NCBI RefSeq assembly: GCF_947381555.1
Contig: NZ_CANCWQ010000003.1
Coordinates: 48,728-112,727, forward strand
Direction of reading: 5' to 3'
Source: Limosilactobacillus pulli
GTDB lineage: Bacteria; Bacillota; Bacilli; Lactobacillales; Lactobacillaceae
DNA: 64,000 nt
In this document: positions 16,211 through 23,926 of the stretch, piece after piece
Numbering within the stretch: the first letter of the stretch is position 1
Layout of the letters: every line of letters starts with the position of its first letter
Position numbers and translations under genes: made by a program
Notes under the pieces: generated by a model
The model's input: only the letters and a program-made list of their open reading frames with translations
Told to the model about the DNA's origin: nothing
Database searches by the model: none

Positions 16211-16287
16211 TTAGGGATTTTTGGAGTATTTTGAGGTTTAGAGATTAAGATTTATAATGCGAATCATAGATTTTGGAGTGATAATGG

Positions 16288-18303
16288 CTAGCCATTAACG
16301 GCTGCCTGTTCTGACGTTTCTGCCGTAAGTCCAGCGGTTTGTTTAAAGGCTGCAGCCACGTGCTCAGGCGTAAAGCCATACTTTTCAATAACCTGATTTC
16401 CCGGCGCGCTGGTACCAAACTCGTCAACGCCCATTACCATGCCATTTAAGCCAACAAACCGATGCCAGCACATTGAGCTGCCCATTTCAATTGCCAGACG
16501 TTTATCCAGTCGTGACGGCAGTACCATGTCTTGATACTGTTTGGACTGCCGCAAGAAGCGTTCTTGACATGGCATCGAGACGACCTGCACGTCAATGCCC
16601 TCTTTTGCCAGTTTTTCTCTAGCCTGCAGCGCCAAGGAGACTTCCGAACCGCTGGCAATCAAAATTCCAGCTGGATGATTGGTCTTGGCTGGTGCTAAAA
16701 CGTAAGCCCCACGTTCTACCGGTGCATGCTTGGCAGCCGCCAGAACCGGCAGACCTTGGCGAGAGGTAACGATAACGCTTGGTCGATCGCTGGTTTTGCC
16801 AATTATCTGCCATGATGCAATCGTTTCATTGGCATCAGCCGGCCGAAAGACATCAACGCCTGGCATCGAACGCAGTGCCGCCAGCTGTTCAACCGGCTCA
16901 TGCGTTGGTCCGTCCTCGCCAACTGCTAAGGAATCGTGTGAGAAGACAAAAGTCGTTGGTACTTTCATTAAAGCTGCCAGTCGTACTGCCGCCTTGAGGT
17001 AGTCGCTAAATACCAAAAACGTACTGCCAAACGCCCGTGTACCACCATGCAGCGTAATGCCGTTCAAAGCCGCGGCCATGCCAAACTCACGCACGCCAAA
17101 CCGCAGATTGCGTCCTAAAGGATTATCGGCGGCAAAATTGTCGTCTTGTTTAAGCAGCGTTTTGTTGGAACTGGCCAGATCGGCTGCCCCGCCCCAAAAC
17201 ATTGGATTTTGACGAGCAATCTCTTGCAGTGCATCATCACATACCAACCGCGTGGCAATTTTTTCACCCGGTTGATAGTTCAGTTCAGCATCATTAAGCT
17301 TGAACTGGTCGCTCATCAACTGTGCTGCCAGTTGTGGATACTGCTGCTGGTAGGAAGCCCACATTTCCAACCAGTGCTGATACTGTTTTTCCTTAGCTGC
17401 CGTCAGTTCCTTAAAGTGATCATAGACTGCCTGTGGCACGGTAAAAGACGGCTCATGCCAATCAAACTTTTCTCGCAGCGTCATCAGGCCATCTTGACCA
17501 ACCGGCGTGCCATGCACTTTATTAGTCCCCTGTTTAGGAGCACCATAGCCAATTACGGTCTTGACCTCAATCAAGGTTGGCTTACTAGAGCATTTAGCCC
17601 GCCACAAGGCTGCATCAATCTGGGCCAAGTCGTTGCCGTCCTCAACACGTTCATAATTCCACGAGGCTGCTTTGACGCGTTGCTCAACGTTGTCATGAGT
17701 ACTCATCGATAATGGTCCGTCTAACGAAACGTCATTTGAATCGTAAAGCACAATCAGCTTATTAAGCTGCAGATTGCCCGCAATGTCCAAGGCTTCTTGA
17801 CTGATGCCTTCCATCAGGTCACCATCGCCGGCCAAAGCATACGTATAGTGATCAATTACTGACAAGCCAGGCCGATTGCATTGAGCGGCTAGATGCTTTT
17901 CAGCAATCGCCATACCGACTGCCATGCCCAGGCCCTGACCCAAGGGACCCGTTGAAGCATCAACGCCTGGCGTCCACCCATATTCGGGATGCCCCGGCGT
18001 TTTGGAACCCATCTGACGAAATGCCTTTAAGTCATCAATCGTCAGATCAAAGCCATTTAGATGCAGCAGACTGTAAAGCAGTGCCGAGCCATGACCAGCC
18101 GACAATACAAAGCGATCTCGGTTGATCCACTTGGGCTGCTTTGGATTAAAACGCATGTGATACTCAAACAGCGTATAGGCCATTGGCGCCGCATCCAAAA
18201 CAATACCTGGATGTCCGCTGCGTGAGGCTTCGATCATTTCGACCCCCAGCATGCGAGCAGCCGTAACGGACAACTGATCCAGATTGGAGTGTTGACTATT
18301 CAT
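16288..18303 (-). CDS. tkt: Transketolase
   Basis: Thiamine-diphosphate enzyme moving two-carbon units between sugar phosphates, 671 residues. The ThDP motif GDGDLMEGISQEALDIAGNL starts near residue 159, and the C-terminal half has FVFSHDSLAVGEDGPTHEPVEQ. Histidines for substrate binding are visible in SRSGHPG and SAGHGSALLYSLLHL. The start MNSQHSNLD has GGAGG upstream and overlaps the transaldolase stop by 8 bases, so the two are translationally coupled. Together they carry the non-oxidative pentose phosphate steps. Confidence 0.95.
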   Translation of the reverse strand: MNSQHSNLDQLSVTAARMLGVEMIEASRSGHPGIVLDAAPMAYTLFEYHMRFNPKQPKWINRDRFVLSAGHGSALLYSLLHLNGFDLTIDDLKAFRQMGSKTPGHPEYGWTPGVDASTGPLGQGLGMAVGMAIAEKHLAAQCNRPGLSVIDHYTYALAGDGDLMEGISQEALDIAGNLQLNKLIVLYDSNDVSLDGPLSMSTHDNVEQRVKAASWNYERVEDGNDLAQIDAALWRAKCSSKPTLIEVKTVIGYGAPKQGTNKVHGTPVGQDGLMTLREKFDWHEPSFTVPQAVYDHFKELTAAKEKQYQHWLEMWASYQQQYPQLAAQLMSDQFKLNDAELNYQPGEKIATRLVCDDALQEIARQNPMFWGGAADLASSNKTLLKQDDNFAADNPLGRNLRFGVREFGMAAALNGITLHGGTRAFGSTFLVFSDYLKAAVRLAALMKVPTTFVFSHDSLAVGEDGPTHEPVEQLAALRSMPGVDVFRPADANETIASWQIIGKTSDRPSVIVTSRQGLPVLAAAKHAPVERGAYVLAPAKTNHPAGILIASGSEVSLALQAREKLAKEGIDVQVVSMPCQERFLRQSKQYQDMVLPSRLDKRLAIEMGSSMCWHRFVGLNGMVMGVDEFGTSAPGNQVIEKYGFTPEHVAAAFKQTAGLTAETSEQAAVNG

Positions 18304-19048
18304 TAGCGGCCGCCTCCTTAACATCATCAAGAATACTAAAGCCCAGCGTACTGATATCTTTATCAAAGCCGCGGACCGTATCTAAGGCAACGTCTTCGGG
18401 AGTAGACTTTCGCCGAGCCAGCCATTTTTCAAGAATTGCCGGTGGTACCGTGATAATATCGATTCCTGCCTGTTTGGCCTGGCGGATATTATCGACCTCG
18501 CGCGTTGAAGCCCAAAGCAGATCAACATTAGGATGCAAATGCGACATTGCAACGCTGGCATTGACAAAAGAAGTTGGGTCAGCCCCCGTATCGGCAACGC
18601 GTCCAACAAACAATGAAATAATTGCCGGCGTCTGTTCATCCAATGCTTCCAGTGCCAAACGAACCTGCTCGCTGGTCGTTACTGCGGTAATATTCAGCTT
18701 GATGCCGGCATGAGACAGTTGTTGAATCAGATCAGTGTTGGGCTGACCACTAAGATTGAGGATTGGAATCTTAACGTAGACATGATTTCCTAATGAACTC
18801 AAAATCTCTGCTTCCTGCTGCATTTCTTGGGGATCTTGTGAAAAAACCTCAAAAGACAGGGAAGCTTCAGGAAACTCACTGACCACCTGCTTGGCAAACG
18901 TTAGGTAGTTGGTGACGCCTGCTCGCTTCATCAGTGAAGGATTGGTTGTAAAGCCGGTTACTTCTGGCAGTTTGGCCATTTGACGCATATCGTCAATGAC
19001 GGCACCGTCAGCATAGATGGCAATCGTTTTTTGCTCAGTTGATTGCAT
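18296..19048 (-). CDS. Transaldolase family protein
   Basis: Moves a three-carbon dihydroxyacetone unit by a Schiff-base mechanism, 250 residues, of the short transaldolase/fructose-6-phosphate aldolase type. TTNPSLMKRAG lies at residues 33-43, the Schiff-base lysine in HVYVKIPI (near residue 87), and NITAVTTSEQ and SLFVGRVADTGADP follow. The start MQSTEQKT has AAAGGAG 8 bases upstream. First gene of the transaldolase-transketolase pair; palindromic operator-like sites lie upstream. Members of this size range can be transaldolase or F6P aldolase; the tkt partner favours transaldolase. Confidence 0.88.
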   Translation of the reverse strand: MQSTEQKTIAIYADGAVIDDMRQMAKLPEVTGFTTNPSLMKRAGVTNYLTFAKQVVSEFPEASLSFEVFSQDPQEMQQEAEILSSLGNHVYVKIPILNLSGQPNTDLIQQLSHAGIKLNITAVTTSEQVRLALEALDEQTPAIISLFVGRVADTGADPTSFVNASVAMSHLHPNVDLLWASTREVDNIRQAKQAGIDIITVPPAILEKWLARRKSTPEDVALDTVRGFDKDISTLGFSILDDVKEAAANE

Positions 19049-19126
19049 TTCTCTTGCTCCTTTGTTAAATATACCAATTTTGATTAACAATTAATTCATG
19101 ACTCGTATCATGGTCCAATTTGAGCG

Positions 19127-19300
19127 CATCGTCAATTGATTTTTTGAATTATTTTTGCTAATCGATTGACAATACCAATTTTTATTTGTGCACGATTTAT
19201 CAGCTATTTTTTAACAAGATTATTGGTTTATCAACGTTTATTCACATATGGACCACATATAAATCTTGACTTTATATTGTTAAGCAATCGATTGCGCAAA
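19127..19300. promoter_or_regulatory. Control region of the transaldolase operon with AATCGATT-core sites
   Basis: Two palindromic sites share the core AATCGATT: GCTAATCGATTGAC at 19157-19170 and the 12-base perfect palindrome GCAATCGATTGC at 19284-19295. Both have the central CG typical of LacI-family operators. A possible minus-strand promoter is TTGACG with CATGAT 17 bases on, downstream of the sites. The flanks are very AT-rich. No regulator gene is adjacent. Confidence 0.45.
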
Positions 19301-19302
19301 AC

Positions 19303-19524
19303 TTAATCTTTTTTAGATATATATGATTTTATGTTCATAAGTGCCTCGTTGGGATTGCTATACCAATTTAGAAATAAACAAGCTTTCTCCAAGCAATACT
19401 GTGAATCAAAGAGCAAACTCACGATAAAATCACTAATTTTTTTATTACTGAACTTTCTTTTGCAGTTGCCAGTCACCGCGTTAAAGAAAACGGTTCCTAA
19501 AACTGGATGACCCCGTGACATCAA
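19303..19524 (-). CDS. Doubtful small open frame, 73 codons
   Basis: The frame encodes a basic, unrecognised peptide ending in NEALMNIKSYISKKD. It has no ribosome site before its TTG/ATG start, lies in AT-rich intergenic DNA between two divergent control regions, and overlaps nothing else. It could be a remnant of a gene, possibly the missing regulator, or chance. Confidence 0.2.
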   Translation of the reverse strand: MMSRGHPVLGTVFFNAVTGNCKRKFSNKKISDFIVSLLFDSQYCLEKACLFLNWYSNPNEALMNIKSYISKKD

Positions 19525-19536
19525 TCTTTATTTTTC

Positions 19537-19552
19537 TGTCAACCGGTTGACA
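19537..19552. promoter_or_regulatory. 16-base perfect palindromic operator
   Basis: TGTCAACCGGTTGACA is a perfect palindrome with a central CG, the form of LacI-family operators. Its right half supplies the TTGACA -35 box of the rightward promoter below, so a bound protein would block RNA polymerase. Confidence 0.6.
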
Positions 19553-19575
19553 CCGAGCGATGCTGGCGGTATCTT
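19547..19575 (+). promoter_or_regulatory. Promoter of the YczE-like membrane protein gene
   Basis: TTGACA (19547-19552), 17-base spacer, TATCTT (19570-19575). The -35 box is part of the palindrome at 19537-19552. Confidence 0.55.
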
Positions 19576-19642
19576 TATCGTAGCAAGTGAAATCTATCAC
19601 CAATTTTAAGATTGATATCTTGTCAGGAAGAAGGGAATTAAT

Positions 19643-20377
19643 TTGGATCAAGCAAGTTCAAACAATATCACCACAGTCCCTAAGCGGACCATTTCAATGC
19701 AGGCCAGCATCGCCTACTTTGCCCTGTCAATCGTAATCAATTCGATGGGCAACGTCTTAACGCTGGTAACAAGTTCACACATTCATCCGCAGTTTCTTGG
19801 TTCTGCCTATTGGACGGCGGCTGAAAACAACCTTGGCATTGCCGTATTAGGCAACAATTCAATGACTCTATTTTGGGCCTTTATGGTTTTAGGAATGCTT
19901 ACCTCGGTTTTAAATGCCATCTTGATGCACAAATGGGAATGGAAACGAATCTTTGGCAACTTCTTGTTCATGCTGCCATTTTCGATCTTCATTCAATGGT
20001 TCTCGGATATCTTCAACCGTATCATGCCTGACGCTCATTCCTTACCAGTGGTGGCCTTGTATGTCTTGATCAACTTTTTGGGTGTCACTTTCATTGGTGT
20101 GGCCATTTCAATTTATCAGCGGGTCAACCTGGTTTTGCACCCAGCTGATGACCTATTCCAGATTTTGCGTTTCCGTTATTTCAAGGGTAATGCAACTTTG
20201 TCAATGTGGGCCTCATATATTCCGCCTACGATCATGGCTCTGGCTGCATTGCCTAAGATGGGACTGGCCAATTTCGGCTTAGGGACGATCTTTGCCCTGC
20301 TTTTCCAGGGTGGTATTACGGGACTTGCCGATCGAATTATTTTCCCCAAGCTCAAGCATCAAGCTTTAGATGTTTAG
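19643..20377 (+). CDS. YczE/YitT-like integral membrane protein
   Basis: A 244-residue protein with about five to six hydrophobic segments, for example IAYFALSIVINSMGNVLTLV, FWAFMVLGMLTSVL and LGTIFALLFQGGITG. The layout resembles the YczE/YyaS group of uncharacterised membrane proteins; no transported substrate is known. The start is TTG after an AAGGGA site. A palindromic operator overlaps its promoter, so it is probably repressed by a sugar- or metabolite-sensing regulator, perhaps the one acting on the divergent transaldolase operon. Confidence 0.65.
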   Translation: MDQASSNNITTVPKRTISMQASIAYFALSIVINSMGNVLTLVTSSHIHPQFLGSAYWTAAENNLGIAVLGNNSMTLFWAFMVLGMLTSVLNAILMHKWEWKRIFGNFLFMLPFSIFIQWFSDIFNRIMPDAHSLPVVALYVLINFLGVTFIGVAISIYQRVNLVLHPADDLFQILRFRYFKGNATLSMWASYIPPTIMALAALPKMGLANFGLGTIFALLFQGGITGLADRIIFPKLKHQALDV

Positions 20378-20420
20378 ATTCTTCACTTTTACAAATTATG
20401 TTTTATTAAAGGAGCAAATC

Positions 20421-20828
20421 ATGGCATTCAACAAAAGTTTAGCTGGCTACTTCGACGACCTGCAGCACATTGGCATTCCAACCGACGACCTGTCAAAAAC
20501 GGTTGCCTTCTGGGAAAAACTCGGCTTTAAGATGTTGGGAAACTTTGACACCGACGACCAGGGCAATGAAGTCGTCTTCATGCAATACGCTCATCTGACG
20601 TTGGAAATCTGGACTGGTGATGGTGCCGTTCGTAAGACTGGGGCTATCAATCATATCTCACTGAATACCTCTGATGCCGATGCAGCCTACAAGGCGGCTA
20701 AGGAAGCCGGCTTTACGATGAAAGAAGATGAGGTCCAGCACCTTGACTTCTGGCAGCATGGCATCAAGTTCTTCAACATTGAAGGGCCAAATGCTGAAAC
20801 CATTGAATTCTGCGAAATCGTTAAATAG
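20421..20828 (+). CDS. VOC (glyoxalase/bleomycin-resistance fold) protein
   Basis: Single vicinal-oxygen-chelate domain of 135 residues. A metal-ligand-type histidine opens the first module (LQHIGIPTDDLSKTVAFWEKLGFKM), a second appears in GAINHISLNT, and a glutamate sits in EIWTG. The C-terminal FFNIEGPNAETIEFCEI is typical. AAAGGAG lies 7 bases before the chosen ATG. It may be cotranscribed with the membrane protein 43 bases upstream. Substrate unknown. Confidence 0.82.
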   Translation: MAFNKSLAGYFDDLQHIGIPTDDLSKTVAFWEKLGFKMLGNFDTDDQGNEVVFMQYAHLTLEIWTGDGAVRKTGAINHISLNTSDADAAYKAAKEAGFTMKEDEVQHLDFWQHGIKFFNIEGPNAETIEFCEIVK

Positions 20829-20923
20829 TCTGATCAACGTCACTGCCTGCTGCAGTGGCGTTTTCTTATTGGCCCAGCGCAATCAATGATACAATAATAG
20901 GAAACACTCAAGGAGGATCAGAC

Positions 20924-21394
20924 ATGGCGAATGAAGAAAAAAGCGCGGTTGACCAGCGACTGCAAAATGCGGTCTATGGTACGCCAAAAATCAACCCTGA
21001 TGAACAGCGCCGCTATCTAGGAACCTTTCGTGAACGGGTCTGCTTGACGATCAGCGTGGCGCAGCTAAAAGAGCGTGACTGGTCTGATGCATTGAAACAA
21101 GAACTTAAAAAAGGAATTGGCAACCTGGTCTTTTTAAATGGCAACCTTTCTGATGAGGAATTACGACCTTACATGCGTGCAGCCGTTCAAGAACACGCCA
21201 GCTTCACTTTAAAAACCGATCCCGAATTCTCAACGGCCCCTGAAAAAATGGCCGTTGTGGTGGCGGCTAAAACGGCAGTTCATCAATCACCAGTTGACGT
21301 AGAAAAGCGCTATGCCGATCTGAAGACCCCGGCTGCTCCAATTAAAGAGCCCGCCAAGCTGAGTTTTTGGCAACGATTGTTTCATTCTAAATAA
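20924..21394 (+). CDS. YueI-family protein (DUF1694)
   Basis: Cytoplasmic protein of 156 residues with YLGTFRERVCLTISVAQLKERDW near residues 27-49 and a Lys-rich C-terminus ending FWQRLFHSK. The pattern GTFRERV...L matches the YueI family found before rarA in lactobacilli. AAGGAGG lies 7 bases before the ATG. The 15-base gap to rarA suggests one transcript. Biochemical function unknown. Confidence 0.75.
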   Translation: MANEEKSAVDQRLQNAVYGTPKINPDEQRRYLGTFRERVCLTISVAQLKERDWSDALKQELKKGIGNLVFLNGNLSDEELRPYMRAAVQEHASFTLKTDPEFSTAPEKMAVVVAAKTAVHQSPVDVEKRYADLKTPAAPIKEPAKLSFWQRLFHSK

Positions 21395-21409
21395 AAGGAG
21401 GCCTTTTGA

Positions 21410-22690
21410 TTGCAGCCATTAGCCTATCGCATGCGACCACGCAATTTAGACGAAGTCGTTGGTCAGCAGCATTTGGTTGGTCCTGGCAAGATCATCAATC
21501 GCATGGTCAAGGCCAAAATGCTCAGCTCGATGATTCTCTATGGCCCGCCTGGCACGGGTAAGACCAGCATCGCCAGTGCCATTGCCGGCTCAACCAAGTA
21601 TGCATTTCGCATGCTAAACGCCGCTACCGATTCTAAAAAAGATTTGCAGATCGTAGCCGAAGAAGCCAAGATGAGCGGCACCGTAATCCTATTGCTTGAT
21701 GAAATCCATCGACTCGATAAGACCAAGCAGGATTTTTTGCTTCCTCACCTCGAAAATGGGCATATCGTTTTGATTGGCGCAACAACCGAGAATCCATATC
21801 TCGCGATCAATCCGGCCATTCGCAGCCGAACCCAAATCTTTCCGGTCTATCCATTGACCAAAACAGACATCAGCCAAGCCATCGATCGTGCTTTGATCGA
21901 TTCCGAACGTGGTCTGGGAAAATTATCATTAAAATTGGACGACGATGCTCGCGATCAATTGATTCAGGCTGTCAATGGCGATCTGCGCAGTGCATTAAAC
22001 GCTTTGGAACTGGCTGCCAGATCGACCGACCCCAACGATGACGGTACGATTCATTTGACGCTTCCAATCATTGAGGAATGCGTACAGAAAAAAGCCTTAA
22101 CTGCTGATAAAGATGGCGATGCTCACTATAACGTCATCTCGGCCTTTCAAAAGTCAATTCGCGGCAGTGACGTTGATGCCTCTCTACACTACCTGGCACG
22201 TTTGATTGCTGCTGGCGACTTACCCAGCATTGCACGACGATTGACCGTAATTGCCTATGAAGATATTGGTCTGGCAAATCCGCCAGCGGTTCAGCGAGCA
22301 GTTACCGCAATCCAAGCAGCTGAAAAAATCGGCCTGCCTGAAGCACGCATTCCACTAGCCGATGCCGTAGTCGAGCTCGCCTTGTCGCCCAAATCAAATT
22401 CCGGCATTTTGGCAATTGATGCCGCACTGAAACGCATCAATCAGGGCAATTTTGGTGACATCCCTGCCTGGCTCAAAGATGCCCATTATAAGGGCGCCAA
22501 AGAACTTGGTCATGGCGTTGACTATCAGTATCCACATAATTTTCCACAGGACTGGGTTCGTCAACAGTACCTGCCCGATCAAATTAAAAACGATGAGTAC
22601 TACCGTCCCAAACCAAACGGTGAATTTGAAAAAGCTATGGGAAGTCAGTATCTACGGCTGTTAAAAGCACAACGACGACCAAGAAGTTGA
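21410..22690 (+). CDS. rarA: Replication-associated recombination protein A (RarA/MgsA ATPase)
   Basis: AAA+ ATPase acting at stalled replication forks, 426 residues. Walker A YGPPGTGKTSIASAIAG is near residues 45-60, Walker B ILLLDEIHRLDK near 94, sensor 1 VLIGATTENPY near 118, and the C-terminal tetramerisation part contains DIGLANPPAVQ. The start is a TTG 8 bases after GGAGG. The 6S-like RNA follows directly, as seen for rarA in other Firmicutes. Confidence 0.95.
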   Translation: MQPLAYRMRPRNLDEVVGQQHLVGPGKIINRMVKAKMLSSMILYGPPGTGKTSIASAIAGSTKYAFRMLNAATDSKKDLQIVAEEAKMSGTVILLLDEIHRLDKTKQDFLLPHLENGHIVLIGATTENPYLAINPAIRSRTQIFPVYPLTKTDISQAIDRALIDSERGLGKLSLKLDDDARDQLIQAVNGDLRSALNALELAARSTDPNDDGTIHLTLPIIEECVQKKALTADKDGDAHYNVISAFQKSIRGSDVDASLHYLARLIAAGDLPSIARRLTVIAYEDIGLANPPAVQRAVTAIQAAEKIGLPEARIPLADAVVELALSPKSNSGILAIDAALKRINQGNFGDIPAWLKDAHYKGAKELGHGVDYQYPHNFPQDWVRQQYLPDQIKNDEYYRPKPNGEFEKAMGSQYLRLLKAQRRPRS

Positions 22691-22725
22691 AAACGATTGC
22701 ATTTATTTAAAAAAAATGCTAACAT
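22687..22725 (+). promoter_or_regulatory. Promoter of 6S-like RNA with overlapping cre-type sequence
   Basis: TTGCAT (22697-22702), a 17-base spacer and TAACAT (22720-22725) preceded by TGC form an extended -10 promoter. TTGAAAACGATTGCAT at 22687-22702 fits the catabolite-response-element consensus WTGNNANCGNWNNCAW at every defined position and covers the -35 box. Confidence 0.55.
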
Positions 22726-22731
22726 ACTAAT

Positions 22732-22925
22732 AGAGGTTCTGTAGTGTGCGTGTTGTCTAATTCGCAGTCTTGCCTTACAGTTTCGTTACTTTGGGACTAG
22801 TGCCTCGACACTGGGACGACATGCCTTTTCACTTGGTAGTTGAAACTTTGTCGGCCATGGCCCACCTGTCTTATCCACAGGTCAACACTGAAAGACAATT
22901 AACGGCATGAACGGAGCCGATACAT
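22732..22925 (+). ncRNA. ssrS: 6S RNA candidate
   Basis: About 190 bases with no coding potential fold into a long rod. GGTTCTGT (22735) pairs with ACGGAGCC (22911) including wobbles, TTGTCT with AGACAA, and AGTTTC with GAAACT, leaving an open middle. A small ACCTGT/ACAGGT hairpin occurs on the 3-prime side, as in the 6S central bubble. It has its own promoter and terminator and lies just after rarA, a known location for 6S in Firmicutes. 6S RNA sequesters housekeeping RNA polymerase by mimicking an open promoter. Confidence 0.72.
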
Positions 22926-22931
22926 ATCGTA

Positions 22932-22974
22932 AAAAGCGGGATTGAAATCATTACTGGTTTCAGTCCCGCTTTTA
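22932..22974 (+). terminator. Terminator of 6S-like RNA
   Basis: Long stem AAAAGCGGGATTGAAA with TTTCAGTCCCGCTTTT and a 10-base loop. It ends about 10 bases before the coupling region of the next small gene. Confidence 0.85.
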
Positions 22975-23008
22975 TGGTATTTTGACAGAGAAAGGAGTTT
23001 TGATTTTT

Positions 23009-23293
23009 TTGATTACTGTATTAATGATCTTTTTTGCCGCCATCATGCTGATTGAGGGCTGGTATCTTTTAAGTCATCGCAATACCGGTATCTTTGGTCA
23101 GGCCCCAACTGAGCGCAGTATTCGCCACTGCAACATCTGGGGCTGGGTAATGCTGATCTGGGGCATTGTCTGCTTGATTGCTGCATTTTTCCCGAATCAT
23201 ATCGGTCTGGTAGCTACAGTACTGGTAATTGGCTGTCTGACCGACATGGTAATGGCACTGGCAACCAGCTCATTAGTGTTCAAGAAACACTAA
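23009..23293 (+). CDS. Small integral membrane protein, unknown function
   Basis: About 94 residues with three hydrophobic segments: MIFFAAIMLIEGWYLL, IWGWVMLIWGIVCLIAAFF and LVATVLVIGCLTDMVMAL. A soluble loop GIFGQAPTERSIRHCN separates the first two. The TTG at 23009 is preferred, 11 bases after AAAGGAG; an earlier in-frame TTG at 22982 lies upstream of the ribosome site. It is followed by uspA with its own promoter. No family was recognised. Confidence 0.6.
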   Translation: MITVLMIFFAAIMLIEGWYLLSHRNTGIFGQAPTERSIRHCNIWGWVMLIWGIVCLIAAFFPNHIGLVATVLVIGCLTDMVMALATSSLVFKKH

Positions 23294-23308
23294 ACTTTTA
23301 AACATTTT

Positions 23309-23337
23309 TTGCGAAAGCCTTTACAATGTTGTAAAAT
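23309..23337 (+). promoter_or_regulatory. uspA promoter with embedded palindrome
   Basis: TTGCGA (23309-23314), 17-base spacer, TAAAAT (23332-23337). The spacer and -10 contain TTTACAATGTTGTAAA (23320-23335), two perfect 7-base arms around TG, a likely operator. Confidence 0.6.
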
Positions 23338-23379
23338 ATAAATAAACAAAGAAGCTTAAGCATTAAGGGGGTACTTGAT

Positions 23380-23862
23380 ATGACTCAACAATACCAACAC
23401 ATTTTGGTTCCTGTAGATGGATCAAAGGAAGCTGAACTGGCTTTTAAGAAAGCTGTTGCTGTTGCTAAACGGAATGGCGCTGACACGGAATTGCGCTTGC
23501 TGCACGTTGTTGACACTCGTGCTTTCCAAAATATCTCCAGTTTCGACAGCTCAATGGTTGAACAAGTAACCGCAACTGCCAAGAAGACGCTGGATCAATA
23601 CGTTGACTACGCTAAAAAACAAGGCGTTGCCAATGTCAGCTACACGATTGAATATGGCGCGCCTAAGACGATCATTGCCCGCGAAGTGCCAAAAGAAATG
23701 CATGCTGATCTAATTATGATCGGTGCCACTGGTTTAAATGCCGTTGAACGGATTCTAATTGGTTCGGTTACTGAATTTGTTACTCGGACTGCAATCTGTG
23801 ATGTTCTGGTCGTACGTACCGACCTGGACAATCAGCCAATTCCAGTTCAAAAAAAGCACTAA
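23380..23862 (+). CDS. Universal stress protein UspA family
   Basis: Cytoplasmic alpha/beta protein of 160 residues. The N-terminus ILVPVDGSKEAELAFKKAV and the ATP-binding-type motif MIGATGLNAVERILIGSVTEFVTR (G-2x-G-9x-G(S/T)) are both visible, so it is of the ATP-binding Usp type. GGGGG lies 8 bases before the ATG. Monocistronic, between its own promoter and a bidirectional terminator. The palindrome inside its promoter suggests repression by a dimeric regulator. Confidence 0.9.
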   Translation: MTQQYQHILVPVDGSKEAELAFKKAVAVAKRNGADTELRLLHVVDTRAFQNISSFDSSMVEQVTATAKKTLDQYVDYAKKQGVANVSYTIEYGAPKTIIAREVPKEMHADLIMIGATGLNAVERILIGSVTEFVTRTAICDVLVVRTDLDNQPIPVQKKH

Positions 23863-23880
23863 TGCATTAATAAGTATGCT

Positions 23881-23915
23881 AAAAAGCGATGGCCATATTT
23901 TGGCCATCGCTTTTT
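23881..23915. terminator. Bidirectional terminator between uspA and the XRE regulator
   Basis: AAAAAGCGATGGCCA/TGGCCATCGCTTTTT, a perfect stem with T runs on both strands, between convergent genes. Confidence 0.9.
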
Positions 23916-23926
23916 GTATGTATAAA

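Noticed and set aside
19537..19552. Palindrome TGTCAACCGGTTGACA as a CcpA cre site
   Set aside because: The position that must be G after the central C is C in the register aligned to TG and CA, so it does not fit the cre consensus; a different LacI-family operator is more likely.
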